In this document: positions 23,555-34,665 of the stretch, piece after piece
How the letters are laid out: every line of letters begins with the position of its first letter
How positions within the stretch are numbered: position 1 is the stretch's first letter
NCBI RefSeq assembly: GCF_000308575.1
Contig: NZ_BAFZ01000163.1
Span: 1-64,000, forward strand
Direction of reading: 5' to 3'
Source: Nocardia exalbida NBRC 100660
Lineage (GTDB): Bacteria > Actinomycetota > Actinomycetes > Mycobacteriales > Mycobacteriaceae
DNA length: 64,000 nt
Program-made: the position numbers and the translations under genes
The notes under the pieces: generated by a model
Database searches by the model: none
What the model was told of the DNA's origin: nothing
Seen by the model: only the letters and a program-made list of their open reading frames with translations

Positions 23555-24415
23555 TCAGCGTGCGAGGTCGGTGATGGCAGCGGCCTTGCGGGCCACGTGG
23601 CGCCCGATCGCCTCGATCCGGTCGCTGGTGAGCGGGACGAGGGGGTGGACGGCGATCAGCAGTGCCGCGTGACGGTGTGGTCCCAGGACGGGGGCGGCGA
23701 TCGCGGCGACCTGTTGTACGACAGCGGTTGCGGCCGGCTCGGGGAACCCGATTGTGGTGAACTCCGCACGCAACTGATCGAGGGTCTCGCGGATGTTGAG
23801 GGGTAGAGCTATCGCGCCGCCGTCGAGGGTATGCAGGAGCCAGGCGGCCTGGCCTAGCTGCGGAGAGGTGCAGTCGACGTCAAAACCGCGCTCGCGGGTG
23901 CGGGTCAGCATGTCGCTGATGCGCGCGATGGTGGCGTTGTCGGCGGTGCTGCGGGCCAGCCAGGCGCGGCGGCCGTCGTCGCTGTCCCAGGCGGCGAATG
24001 AGGCGCCGAACGGCGGCGCGTACGGGATGCGGCCGCCCGGCCACAGCCGATCACCGCCTTCGAAGGCGGTGATCACCAGCGCATCGTCGGTGAGTTTTTC
24101 CACGACCGAGGCGGCGTAGCCGAACTCCGCCGCCAGCTCGGTCACCGCGATGCGAGCCGCTTCGAAGAAGGGGCGATCCTTCACCGCCGTGGCCACCGGA
24201 GCCAGGCCCGGGCCGAGTGCGAATGTTTTGCTCGCCGGATCCCTGATCACCCATCCGCGCTCGCACAGTGTCGTCAGGATGGCGTGGGTGGTGGCTTGAG
24301 TGAGCTCCAGTTCCCGGGCGATCTCGCTGTAGCGCCACCGCTGCCCGCCCGGGCGTGAGAGCAGTTCCACGACATCGATCACCCGGTCTGTGGGCGCCGA
24401 ACCCGTCCGTGCCAT
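23555..24415 (-). CDS. IclR-family transcriptional regulator
   Basis: The product has 286 residues. A winged helix-turn-helix (about 8-70) includes VIDVVELLSRPGG, then YSEIARELELTQATTHAIL, followed by an IclR effector domain that ends with PLVPLTSDRIEAIGRHVARKA. GAAGGAG seven bases upstream fixes ATG 24415. The gene stands alone, with a gap of about 130 bases to the NTF2-like gene on the same strand. It may regulate that gene, but there is no direct evidence. Confidence 0.88.
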   Translation of the reverse strand: MARTGSAPTDRVIDVVELLSRPGGQRWRYSEIARELELTQATTHAILTTLCERGWVIRDPASKTFALGPGLAPVATAVKDRPFFEAARIAVTELAAEFGYAASVVEKLTDDALVITAFEGGDRLWPGGRIPYAPPFGASFAAWDSDDGRRAWLARSTADNATIARISDMLTRTRERGFDVDCTSPQLGQAAWLLHTLDGGAIALPLNIRETLDQLRAEFTTIGFPEPAATAVVQQVAAIAAPVLGPHRHAALLIAVHPLVPLTSDRIEAIGRHVARKAAAITDLAR

Positions 24416-24545
24416 CTCGACTCCTTCCCTCGGCCGGTGCCGACCTGTACTTATACCGTGCCCAGTCACCGGGGCCGTAGGTGGTGGAGATGCACATCGC
24501 CACCGCAGCCAGGCGCTGATGGCGGGCATAGGTAGAAGCGGGTTC

Positions 24546-25196
24546 TCAGATCCCGAGAGCTTCGCGGACCTTCTCCACGACTTTCTCGATCGGGGCATCG
24601 ACCTCAATCACCGTGCCGTCGGGGTTGATCAGGTCCAGCCGCGTGCGCGTGAGCTTGGAGTAGGAGATCACCCACTTGCCCCCGACCTTGGTGTAGCGGT
24701 CGGTGTAATGGCCGTAGCCATGGACTCCGACGGCGTCGCCGAAGATCAGCACATCCTCCATGCGCCACCCGACCTCGGCCGTGGTCGCTGAGGTCAGCGT
24801 GATCTGCGGATCGAATACCTGGTGGTGAGTCTGGGCGGACCCGAGGGTCAGTTTCAGGAATCCGACGAAGTTGTCCCTGCCGACGATGATCGGGCCAGCA
24901 CTACCGGTGGTGTCGACCACGACGTCCTCGGCCAGCAACGCACGCAGCCCGTCCCAGTTCTTGGCGTCGATGTTCTGGCAGTAGTCCGCCTTGAGCTGTT
25001 CGACCGCCTGGGTGTCGGCGGCCGCATTGGTCACAGAGAAGGCCCCCGGTACTCTCGTCGGCGGCGCGGGCTCGGCGGCGGCCGCCCCGATGCCGCCCAC
25101 GGCGAGCAGCGCCGCGGCGCCCACCGCCACCGTGGCGCATACCACCCGCGGTGGGCCTGACACGGCCGGGAACCGGCGATGTTCTTCTGACGACAT
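24546..25196 (-). CDS. Exported SnoaL/NTF2-like protein
   Basis: The product has 216 residues. It starts MSSEEHRRFPAVSGPPRVV, followed by a hydrophobic stretch ending GIGAAAAEPAPP, a Sec signal peptide cleaved near residue 45. The mature domain (about 65-190) is a nuclear-transport-factor-2-like cone: VEQLKADYCQNIDAKNWDGL, LLAEDVVVDTTG and WRMEDVLIFGDAVGVHGYGHY. Such domains act as isomerases, dehydratases or ligand binders. A signal peptide on this fold is uncommon. GGAGGAG upstream fixes the start. Enzymatic role is unknown. Confidence 0.82.
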   Translation of the reverse strand: MSSEEHRRFPAVSGPPRVVCATVAVGAAALLAVGGIGAAAAEPAPPTRVPGAFSVTNAAADTQAVEQLKADYCQNIDAKNWDGLRALLAEDVVVDTTGSAGPIIVGRDNFVGFLKLTLGSAQTHHQVFDPQITLTSATTAEVGWRMEDVLIFGDAVGVHGYGHYTDRYTKVGGKWVISYSKLTRTRLDLINPDGTVIEVDAPIEKVVEKVREALGI

Positions 25197-26251
25197 ATCT
25201 GTTCTCCTCCACGATTGGATATCTCGAACCACGTATGAGCGATGGCCGGCCCGAATCGGCGGTAGTCCGCACGACTTCATTCGCCCAAGCGCCTTGGGCG
25301 ACCCCGATCCGTCGATCGGTGTCGGGAGTTGGTCGTGCTCTTGTTAACCGCGCCGGGGTACCCGCGCGGCCCACGATTGCCGGTGCGCGCTCGCGCCGTG
25401 TCCGCAATCGGGGGCGGCGGACTGTACACCGCCGCAGAACGCGTCCATCACCCTCCTCACCACACCGCAGCGAATCACGTACACAAGCATTTATCGCATA
25501 GTCGATATTCTTTGCCGAATATGTGATATAAAAATAGCGAGGTGGACCGTCACGGTCAAGGGAAGCGAAACCTCTTGCGGCGCTCGTGCTTATCGTTTCG
25601 TCGATGCGGCTCGCTGCGCTGCCTCGGGCTACACCTCGCCGGCGATCGTCTCGAAACCACCGAGTCCGCCGCGCGGGCGTGGCCGTCGACGCCGCGGTGG
25701 CACACGGGGCGTGGGGCGTCGTAGGCGCCGCAAAGGTGTGCCGATCTCGGCTGCCGACACCCGGACATTCCTATTGGACAACGCCGCGGCCGGGCAGCCC
25801 GGCGAGCCGGTCCACAGCCGCTAGCTGCAGCCAGAAATCGTCTCGGTCGCGCTACCGGGTGGGTACGTCGTCGAATGGGTCGCGTGTCCGCGAACTGGGG
25901 GCGTTCCAGGAGCTTCCGGAAGTCCAGCCCTGTCGGTCGAGCCGAGCGTTCGCACCCCCACCTGCGATAACAGGGGGTCGCCGTAGTATTGCCTGATTTC
26001 GGGCGAATATGGCGTAGTGGCTGGTGAGTGGGTGGCAGTTCCGTGCCCTGCTGGCCGCGTCCAAACTTCCCGCCCTCGCCATCCGCTTCAGAAGATGACC
26101 GAGGTCCCTGGGCGGCCGGCGCTGTCCGGCATCGGGCGTGCTGAACCTGGTCTATCCGGTCTCGGCCGCGTATGCGGCCTGGGGTCGGCTCGGCTCCGAG
26201 TCGTTCACCAGCCGACCGGGCGTGGGGAATGTGGCCCCGTGCCAGGGTCTC
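25197..26251. pseudogene. 1-kb non-coding region with possible decayed gene fragments
   Basis: No intact gene is supported here. An AT-rich patch (about 25480-25545) contains the inverted repeat ATATTC-N6-GAATAT at 25505-25522. Downstream, the plus strand between 25742 and 25822 reads ISAADTRTFLLDNAAAGQPG and then a stop, resembling the N-terminus of a class V aminotransferase. Another plus-strand stretch near 26031-26096 reads WQFRALLAASKLPALAIRF and then a stop. Neither fragment has a full reading frame. The region may be the remnant of one or more deleted genes, at low confidence. Confidence 0.35.
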
Positions 26252-27133
26252 TCACGGCGCCCATCTTTTCGCCGCCGCGTGGTCGTGGGCGGGAATGACC
26301 TCGATGCCGGCGGGCATCCGGTGCAGGCGGTGGATGGCGGCGAAGGCGGCGGATCGATCATGGTCGACGAGAAGGCCCGGCAGCGGGGGCCTTTCGCGGA
26401 GCAGGGCGATCTGCTCGCGGCGCCAGACGGCGTCACCGGCCAGCAGCACGGTGCCGCCGTCCGGTACGGCGAGAACGAGCCCGATGCTGCCCGGGGTGTG
26501 GCCGGAGAGATCCACCGCCAGGACCGAGCCGTCGCCGAAGAAATCGTGGCTGCGAGAAAAGGTCAGAATCGGGGGTCCGTCGAGGTCGAAGGGCGGGGTG
26601 GGTCGTGAGCCGAGCGGCTCGGTGACTCCCATCGGGGCCGTCGTAGGGTTCGTCGCCCACGACAGTTCAGCCGAGGATGCCCACAGGGCGAGTGACGCCG
26701 GTAGATCGAGCAGCCCGGCCACGTGGTCCCAGTGAATATGCGTCGCGATCGCGAAGTCGACCGCGTCGACGGGGACCGCCGACATCGCCAGCGAATCGCC
26801 CAATCCGACAAGCGGTTTCCTCGGCGCGACGAGCCCGCGATAGGGGCGGCGCAGCAGCGGCAGGACCCGGGTGTGCACGTCGGCGCACATCGCCGGATCG
26901 ACCACGAAACGAGCTTCCGGGTGTTCGACGAGGAAACTGGTCATCGCGATCGCTACCGTGGGCGGCCGCAGCGCTCCTTCGATCACCCCGTAGGCCGGGG
27001 CGGGGCGCACACCATGGACGAGCGCGGTCAAACGAACTGTGGCCCGTGCCGGGGGCAGTCCCGCGTTCGTGATCGAGCCCAGCAACTCCGCGTCGGGGCG
27101 GCGGGGGAACACCGTGCGCCACGGCATCGACAT
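26252..27133 (-). CDS. Metallo-beta-lactamase-fold hydrolase
   Basis: The product has 293 residues. The metal-binding motifs are THIHWDHVAG (HxHxDH), DLSGHTPGSIG, LLAGDAVW and a C-terminal PAHDHAAA. An unusual feature is a long N-terminal part (about 70 residues) before the first strands FVVDPAMC. The fold covers lactonases, glyoxalase II-like thioesterases and other hydrolases, and I cannot assign the substrate. The start MSMPWRTVF at 27133 is preferred because the region upstream to the ATG at 27244 looks non-coding; no strong ribosome binding site decides it. Confidence 0.85.
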   Translation of the reverse strand: MSMPWRTVFPRRPDAELLGSITNAGLPPARATVRLTALVHGVRPAPAYGVIEGALRPPTVAIAMTSFLVEHPEARFVVDPAMCADVHTRVLPLLRRPYRGLVAPRKPLVGLGDSLAMSAVPVDAVDFAIATHIHWDHVAGLLDLPASLALWASSAELSWATNPTTAPMGVTEPLGSRPTPPFDLDGPPILTFSRSHDFFGDGSVLAVDLSGHTPGSIGLVLAVPDGGTVLLAGDAVWRREQIALLRERPPLPGLLVDHDRSAAFAAIHRLHRMPAGIEVIPAHDHAAAKRWAP

Positions 27134-27472
27134 CCCGGCGGCACAACACGACCACCACGTTCGAGCAGCGCCGGTGCGCGCCGTCAACGGTCCGGCTGAT
27201 GGCAATCCCACACCCGCCCCTTCCCGCCCGACCGGCAGCGACATGTCCGACGACAGCCTACTCGCGCACCGCACTATGTGAACTGTTGTTCTCGTCTGCT
27301 CGAGCGGATCGCGATCGTCCGCATGGCGGGATAGAGTGGCAGATTAGTTTTGAAATCCGAGGTTTTGTCGAACACTTACACCTGGGCCGCTAGAGTCGGC
27401 AGGTAATTAAGTTACTAGAGTTTCCATCTGTCTAGGTGGGCATGCCGTTTGGTTGCCGGAAGGCGAGAGGTG
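27134..27472. other. Divergent promoter region between the hydrolase and DoxX-like genes
   Basis: This stretch of about 340 bases is AT-richer near 27340-27430 and contains GTAATTAAGTTAC, a small inverted repeat, flanked by two CTAGAG copies, at about 27391-27421. These could be regulator sites for the rightward gene. No gene is supported. Confidence 0.35.
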
Positions 27473-27892
27473 ATGGCATCAGTGGAACATGCCGACGCGA
27501 GCGAACGCGCGGCGGCATCGACGGCGCGGCGACTGGCCGCGCTCCTGTTCGGCGTGGGGATACTGCACTTCCTCGCGCCACAGCCGTTCGATTCGGTGAT
27601 CCCCGCACAGCTGCCCGGCCGGGCCCGCCTGTACACCCACGGCTCCGGCGTCGTCGAACTCGTCGTGGCCGCCGCGCTCGTCACGCCGCGGACGCGGCGG
27701 TGGGGTGGGCGATGGGCCGCCTGGTTGTTCCTGGCGGTGTACCCGGCCAACATTCAGATGGCGATCGACTGGCTGCGCAACGATCGGATCCCGGCGCCCG
27801 TGAAAGCGGTTGCCCTGGTGCGGCTTCCGCTGCAAATCCCGCTGGTGCTCGCCGCCAGGAAGGTGCGACGAGCAGGCCACGCGCAGCGCTGA
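27473..27892 (+). CDS. DoxX-like four-helix membrane protein
   Basis: The product has 139 residues with four hydrophobic segments (about 20-40, 57-78, 85-103, 112-130). The pattern FGVGILHFLAPQPFDSVIP and HGSGVVELVVAAAL is typical of the DoxX-like family of small membrane proteins, whose general role is not settled. GAGAGG precedes ATG 27473 closely. It is probably transcribed alone from the AT-rich upstream region. Confidence 0.78.
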   Translation: MASVEHADASERAAASTARRLAALLFGVGILHFLAPQPFDSVIPAQLPGRARLYTHGSGVVELVVAAALVTPRTRRWGGRWAAWLFLAVYPANIQMAIDWLRNDRIPAPVKAVALVRLPLQIPLVLAARKVRRAGHAQR

Positions 27893-28098
27893 CCGGGTCT
27901 CGCGGCAGACCCTGTCCGCCGTGGCGGGAGCGGCCGACTCACGGCGGTGTGCCGACCGCGCGGCACCGCGCGGGCTTGTCCGTGGAGCATTTGCCCGGAC
28001 GATCTGGTGACCCGTGCGCCAGAGCAGGGAAGCGACCTGTACCGGGCTGACGCCGCGAGCCTGCAGCGCACGAGTGGGATACGCGCGATGATGGAGTA

Positions 28099-28764
28099 GT
28101 GCGCACCCGCTATCACGATCACCTCGAGCAACTCGCCGGTCAATTACGAGTGATGTGCGCGCGCAATCGGGAAGCGATCGCGATGGCGACCGACGCGCTG
28201 CTCGGCGCGGATCTGGAGCTGGCCGAGCGCACCATCGACTACTGCGCCGAAACCGTGGCGATGCGCGAGGACACCGAACACGCCGCGGTTACGCTTCTGG
28301 CGCTCGAGGCGCCGGTGGCGGGAGAACTGCGGCGAGTGGTGACCGCGCTGCAGTTGGTCGACGACCTCACCCGGATGAGCGCCCTGACCGAGCACATCGC
28401 CCGGACCGCGAGGCGCAGGCATCCCGCCGACGCCGTCCCCGCACCGGTGCGCAACCTGGTGAGTCACATGGGTGAGACGGCGGTCGACCTCGCTGACGCC
28501 GCGGTCGCCGTACTGACCACCGCCGACCCCGGCGACGCCGCTGATCTCGACGCCCGCGACGACACCATGGACGACCTGCACCGCGATCTGCTCGCCGCGA
28601 TCCTCGCCGAGGGCTGGGACAACGGCACCGCCGCCGCGGTCGATGTCACCCTGCTGGGCCGCTACTACGAACGCTTCGCCGACCATGCCGTCGAGGTCGG
28701 TCGCCGCACCCTGTACATGACCACCGGGCGCCGGCCCGACGACACGGCTCTGCAGCCCGGCTAG
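28099..28764 (+). CDS. phoU: PhoU-type phosphate signalling protein
   Basis: The product has 221 residues, the usual length for PhoU. It consists of two three-helix PhoU repeats with the acidic metal-binding patterns EDTEHAAVTLLALEAPVAGELR and RDDTMDDLHRDLL; the second repeat ends with GRYYERFADHAVEVGRR. PhoU links the PstSCAB transporter to the phosphate-sensing kinase and represses the Pho regulon. No pst or phoR gene is adjacent, so this may be one of several copies. Translation begins at GTG 28099 after GGAG at short spacing. Confidence 0.92.
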   Translation: MRTRYHDHLEQLAGQLRVMCARNREAIAMATDALLGADLELAERTIDYCAETVAMREDTEHAAVTLLALEAPVAGELRRVVTALQLVDDLTRMSALTEHIARTARRRHPADAVPAPVRNLVSHMGETAVDLADAAVAVLTTADPGDAADLDARDDTMDDLHRDLLAAILAEGWDNGTAAAVDVTLLGRYYERFADHAVEVGRRTLYMTTGRRPDDTALQPG

Positions 28765-28798
28765 ATCCGGGCGGCACGCGACATCATGACTTGAGAAT

Positions 28799-28826
28799 CC
28801 AGGCCGGCCCCGAAGGGCCGGCCTGG
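28799..28826. terminator. Bidirectional hairpin terminator
   Basis: CCAGGCCGGCCC and its complement form a perfect 12-base-pair stem with a CGAA tetraloop. It lies between the convergent phoU and katG genes. Confidence 0.8.
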
Positions 28827-28842
28827 AATCCGCCCGGACGGA

Positions 28843-31074
<2,232 letters not shown>

Positions 31075-31109
31075 AGCATTCCTTCCTGAATGAGTGATGT
31101 GGGCTGCGA

Positions 31110-31553
31110 TCACGGATGTGATCGGGAAGCCTGTGTTTCCACACAATCGGGACACAGGCCCCAGTAGATGACTTCGGCCTCATCGATCGAGAACCCGCTG
31201 TCATCGGACGCGGTCAGACACGGCGCATCACCGATGGCGCAGTCGACATCGGCGATCACCCCGCACGCCCGGCATACGACGTGGTGGTGATTGTCGCCGA
31301 CCCGCGACTCGTAGCGCGCGACGGACCCGGAGGGCTGAATACGCCGCACCAAGCCGGTGGCGGTGAGCGCGTTCAACGAGTCGTACACCGTTTGATGGGA
31401 TACCTCGGGCAGCGCGGATCGAACGGCACGGATGATCGACTCCGTGTCGGCGTGCGGATGGTCGTGCACCGCGCTGAGCACCGCGACCCGGGGGCGGGTC
31501 ACACGCAGCGAAACTCCTCGCAGCAGCTGCTGGAATTCCGAGGCCGTTGGCAT
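31110..31553 (-). CDS. furA: FurA-type peroxide-responsive Fur regulator
   Basis: The product has 147 residues. A winged-helix DNA-binding domain (about 10-85) contains VTRPRVAVLSAVHDHPHAD and SHQTVYDSLNALTATGLV. The metal-binding segment NHHHVVCRACG and C-terminal CPDC supply His and Cys ligands. Linked to katG in this order it matches actinobacterial FurA, which represses itself and katG and is released by peroxide. The upstream sequence resembles the mycobacterial furA promoter and would give a leaderless message starting at ATG 31553. Confidence 0.93.
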   Translation of the reverse strand: MPTASEFQQLLRGVSLRVTRPRVAVLSAVHDHPHADTESIIRAVRSALPEVSHQTVYDSLNALTATGLVRRIQPSGSVARYESRVGDNHHHVVCRACGVIADVDCAIGDAPCLTASDDSGFSIDEAEVIYWGLCPDCVETQASRSHP

Positions 31554-31559
31554 GCACGG

Positions 31560-31589
31560 AAGTCTCGTCCGCTTTCTGGAACGAGTCAA
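31560..31589 (-). promoter_or_regulatory. Predicted furA-katG promoter with FurA-site-like sequence
   Basis: On the minus strand TTGACT (complement of 31584-31589) is followed after 18 bases by AGACTT (complement of 31560-31565). The start point would fall at the first base of the furA ATG. The CGTTCCAGAAAGCGG stretch between them resembles the FurA-bound promoter region known from mycobacteria. This is from memory, not an alignment. Confidence 0.5.
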
Positions 31590-31731
31590 GAGTTTGTCCG
31601 AAAGTCGCGCTCTCCCAATCGAGATCGGCGCTTCCGGCCTGGTAGCCGACTCAGTGGCGCGGGTGGGGCGGTGCAACCCTCGACGTTCCCGGCCGCCCCG
31701 CAGGGTCACCCAGTCCTTCGGAAATCCGGCA

Positions 31732-32901
31732 TCAAGGCCGGAAGACGGATCGGATGCACCCTTCCTTCTTGTGCTTGAAGATGTCGTAGCCGTACACCGC
31801 GTCGTCGAGTGGCATGTCGTGGGTGATCAAATAGGACGGGTCCATGTCACCCTGCTGGATGTAATCGAACATCCGGGGCACATACCGCTGCCCGAACTGC
31901 TGTGCGGTGCGAATGGTGAGGCCTTTGTTCGTCACCACGCCCATGGGGAACTTGTCGGTGAGGCCGTAGACGCCGAGCACCGCGACCACGCCGCCTTTCC
32001 GGCACGCGAGAATCGCTTCTCGCAGCGGTGTCGCGCGATCGGATTCCAGCCGCAGGAGTTGTTTGGCCTTGTCGTAGATCTGCTGGAATCCGGTGCCGTG
32101 TCCTTCCATTCCGACGGCGTCGATGCAGGCATCCGGGCCGCGGCCACCGGTGCTCTCGCGCAGCGTCTCCTGGACGCTGTCGACGGCGGTGTAGTCGATG
32201 GTCTCCGCGCCGAACTGCTCCCTCGCCACGCGCAGCCGCTCGGGAAAGCGGTCGATGACGAAAATCCGGTCGGCGTCGAGCAGGCGGGCGGTGTGCCCGG
32301 CCATCAATCCGACCCCGCCGCTGCCCCACACCGCCACGGTGTCACCAGGGTGGATATTGCAGAATTCGGCGCCCATCAGGCCCGTCGGTACGGCATCGGA
32401 GAGGAACAATGCCTGTTCGTCGGTGATGCCCTCCGGTATCCGGAAGCAGTTGACGTCGCCGAAGGGGACGCGGACATATTCCGCGTGGGACCCCTGATAG
32501 CCGCCGAAGGGGTGGGTGTAGCCGTAGATTCCACCGGTCGGATAGCCGAGCAGTGGTTGTTGCAGCGCGGCGTTCGGATTGGTGGTGTCGCACATCGAAT
32601 ACAGTTCGTGGTCGCAATACCAGCACGATGCGCACCCGATGAAGGACGGGACGACGACGCGGTCGCCCACCTTTGTCGAGCCGACCTCGGCCCCGATTTC
32701 GACGACTTCGCCCATGAATTCGTGCCCGAAAACGTCACCTTCCCGCATGCCGGGCAGATATCCGTCGATGAAATGCAGGTCGGAGCCGCAGGTGGTGGTC
32801 AGCCGCACCTGCACGATGACGTCATGCGGATTGACCAGCGTCGGGTCGGGCACGGTTTCCACGGCGAGATCGTCGACGCCGTTCCAGCAGAGCGCACGCA
32901 T
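31732..32901 (-). CDS. Zinc-dependent alcohol dehydrogenase (MDR family)
   Basis: The product has 389 residues. Catalytic zinc ligands are in TTCGSDLHF (Cys38) and the FGHEFMGEV segment (His/Glu near 60). The structural zinc loop is unusual: CASCWYCDHELYSMC (about 90-104). The NAD(P) motif is VAVWGSGGVGLMAGH (about 188-202). An insertion rich in Gly and Tyr (GGIYGYTHPFGGYQG) places it in the formaldehyde-dehydrogenase-like/threonine-dehydrogenase-like branch. AGGAGG is six bases upstream. It shares a 12-base gap with the SRPBCC gene, so they form an operon. Substrate unknown. Confidence 0.9.
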   Translation of the reverse strand: MRALCWNGVDDLAVETVPDPTLVNPHDVIVQVRLTTTCGSDLHFIDGYLPGMREGDVFGHEFMGEVVEIGAEVGSTKVGDRVVVPSFIGCASCWYCDHELYSMCDTTNPNAALQQPLLGYPTGGIYGYTHPFGGYQGSHAEYVRVPFGDVNCFRIPEGITDEQALFLSDAVPTGLMGAEFCNIHPGDTVAVWGSGGVGLMAGHTARLLDADRIFVIDRFPERLRVAREQFGAETIDYTAVDSVQETLRESTGGRGPDACIDAVGMEGHGTGFQQIYDKAKQLLRLESDRATPLREAILACRKGGVVAVLGVYGLTDKFPMGVVTNKGLTIRTAQQFGQRYVPRMFDYIQQGDMDPSYLITHDMPLDDAVYGYDIFKHKKEGCIRSVFRP

Positions 32902-32913
32902 GTCTCCTCCTGT

Positions 32914-33435
32914 TCACCGAGCTGACGAGCGAGCGCTCGGATTGTGGGCGAGGGTGGGCATTTCGCCGGTTTGCAGCCGGGCTCGGGCTCGATAGAGGGC
33001 GGTGAACATGGCCGCGCCGGTGAGCAGGTCGGGCAGTGGGGTCCGCGCCCGCATGGTCACTTCGGTGCCAAGGTTGCGCGGTGCGTCCCGGAAGCCGAGG
33101 TCGACCTCGAGGCCACGGGCCGAGGCGCTGTCCTCGTCGTCGGAGCCGACGAACCGCAGGTGCCCGTCCTCCTCGCGCAGGGTGGTCTTCCAGGTCGTGC
33201 GCCCGTCGGCGCCGGAGTGCAACGTCCACTCGTAGGTCGACGGTTCGGGCGAGCTGGCCTCGGCGATATCGCCCAGCACCTCCGACAGGTTCGCCGGGTC
33301 GCGCCAGAACCGCTCGACTTCGGCTCGCGGGCGCGCGATGGTCACGGTTTGGCTGCTCGAATAGCTGCTCGCCGACTCGATCAGCCAACCCACCAGGTCG
33401 CTCAGCAAATGTTTGGTGTCATCGATGTAGTGCAT
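32914..33435 (-). CDS. SRPBCC-family (polyketide cyclase-like) protein
   Basis: The product has 173 residues. The START-like fold is recognised from SQTVTIARPRAEVERFWRDP near residues 28-47, a YEWTLHSG strand, DGHLRFVGSD and a final GTEVTMRARTP strand before a long C-terminal helix. Such proteins bind hydrophobic ligands and sometimes act as cyclases. AGGAGG precedes ATG 33435. It is first in an operon with the zinc alcohol dehydrogenase, suggesting binding of its substrate or product. Confidence 0.82.
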   Translation of the reverse strand: MHYIDDTKHLLSDLVGWLIESASSYSSSQTVTIARPRAEVERFWRDPANLSEVLGDIAEASSPEPSTYEWTLHSGADGRTTWKTTLREEDGHLRFVGSDDEDSASARGLEVDLGFRDAPRNLGTEVTMRARTPLPDLLTGAAMFTALYRARARLQTGEMPTLAHNPSARSSAR

Positions 33436-33748
33436 GGGGCCTCCTGTTGCTCTCCGTAGTCGCCCGACACTTCGACGCGCACGAGAAGCACCGTGCCCTA
33501 TGGGTCAGCGGCACGAATCGCCGGTCGCAGAGGACGCGGAGCAAGAACTGCCGCGCATGTCCTATGCGGTCTCGAAGCGGCTACCCGCCGCCGGATACCC
33601 CAAACCGGATTCGCCGTTGTCGCTCGAATCCGACAAGGTCAGCGAGTCCGACAAGGTCAGCGGGACCGGAGGTCACCTTCCTCGGCTGTCCGGCCGCCGA
33701 CCAGGGTTGCGCCCGGCGGCCGGCCCCTGCCGCACGAGCGCCCTCGGA
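33436..33748. other. Intergenic region with an 18-base tandem repeat
   Basis: About 313 bases. Two near-identical 18-base units beginning TCCGACAAGGTCAGCG lie at about 33629-33664 (17 of 18 match). A plus-strand frame from about 33499 reads MGQRHESPVAEDAEQEL and onward but runs into the antisense of the next gene, so I do not call it. No other feature is visible. Confidence 0.45.
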
Positions 33749-34510
33749 TCATCTCGATCGGCCGATCTCGGCCTTCTTCGCCGCCAGCCGCGCGGCGAAT
33801 TCGGGGGATTCGAGCGAGGCCACCTGCGGCACGATCTCGGCGTCGACCGCGTCGGCGTGAGCGGCGAGATTCGCGGTGTGGCGCATGGTGCGCTTGGTGG
33901 TGATGAGCAGGTCGCGTGGCGCGTCGGCCGCGGCCGCGGCGAACTCGACGGCGCCGGCCAGCAGCGCGTCGTGGTCACCGTCGATCACCCGGTGCGCCAA
34001 ACCGGCGTCGCGGGCGGCCTCGGCGTCGAGAATCTCCCCGAACAGCGTCATCGCGGCAGCCCGCTGCGGCCCGACGGCGCGTTGCAGCATCCAGGTCATC
34101 CCGCCACCCGGATGAATGCCGAGCCGCAGGAACCGGGCGTCGAACCGGGCGCGGGGGCCGGCGATCCGCAGGTCGGCGGCCAGCGCCAAGTTGAGTCCCG
34201 CGCCGACGGCCGCGCCGCCGACCGCCGCGATGGTCGGCAGTGCGCACCGCGCGACCGCGAGGAATCCGTCGTAGATCACCCGCAGTCCCTGCTCGCGGGC
34301 CTCGCCGAGCGCGCTGAGATCGGCGCCCGCGCAGAACGCAGGCGGGGTTCCGGTGACGACCACCGCGTGCACGCCGGTATCGCGCTCGGCCTCGGCCACC
34401 GCGGCGGCCAGTTGTCCGGACAGTTCCGGTGTCAACGCGTTCCGCCGATCCGGGTCGTGCACGGTGATGACCGCTACCTTGTCCCGCCGCTGTGTGCTGA
34501 TCTCCGCCAT
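33749..34510 (-). CDS. Enoyl-CoA hydratase/isomerase family protein
   Basis: The product has 253 residues, the normal length for a crotonase. The oxyanion-hole segments are PPAFCAGADLSAL (about 60-72) and the AAVGGAAVGAGLNLALAADL stretch (about 102-121). The second catalytic Glu of true hydratases is not obvious; the corresponding region reads LRLGIHPGGGMTW, so the reaction may differ from hydration. There is no ribosome binding site of note, but the N-terminus MAEISTQRRDKVAVI aligns with the family. It stands alone, so no pathway can be named. Confidence 0.87.
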   Translation of the reverse strand: MAEISTQRRDKVAVITVHDPDRRNALTPELSGQLAAAVAEAERDTGVHAVVVTGTPPAFCAGADLSALGEAREQGLRVIYDGFLAVARCALPTIAAVGGAAVGAGLNLALAADLRIAGPRARFDARFLRLGIHPGGGMTWMLQRAVGPQRAAAMTLFGEILDAEAARDAGLAHRVIDGDHDALLAGAVEFAAAAADAPRDLLITTKRTMRHTANLAAHADAVDAEIVPQVASLESPEFAARLAAKKAEIGRSR

Positions 34511-34665
34511 GACCGGATCGTAGGCGCCCGGGCGCGGCCGGTGGACACGCACGTGATGATCGCCGCTTTCGAATCGCTCCGAAGACAATCATGGACGCGA
34601 GATCGCCCGTGCTCAACGATCGCTGGACTGCGACGCGTCAGTGCGTTGCTGCTAGCGAGGAGAGT

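Noticed and set aside
33499..33720. Possible small plus-strand gene beginning MGQRHESP
   Set aside because: The frame has no stop before running far into the antisense of the enoyl-CoA hydratase gene, and there is no ribosome binding site.
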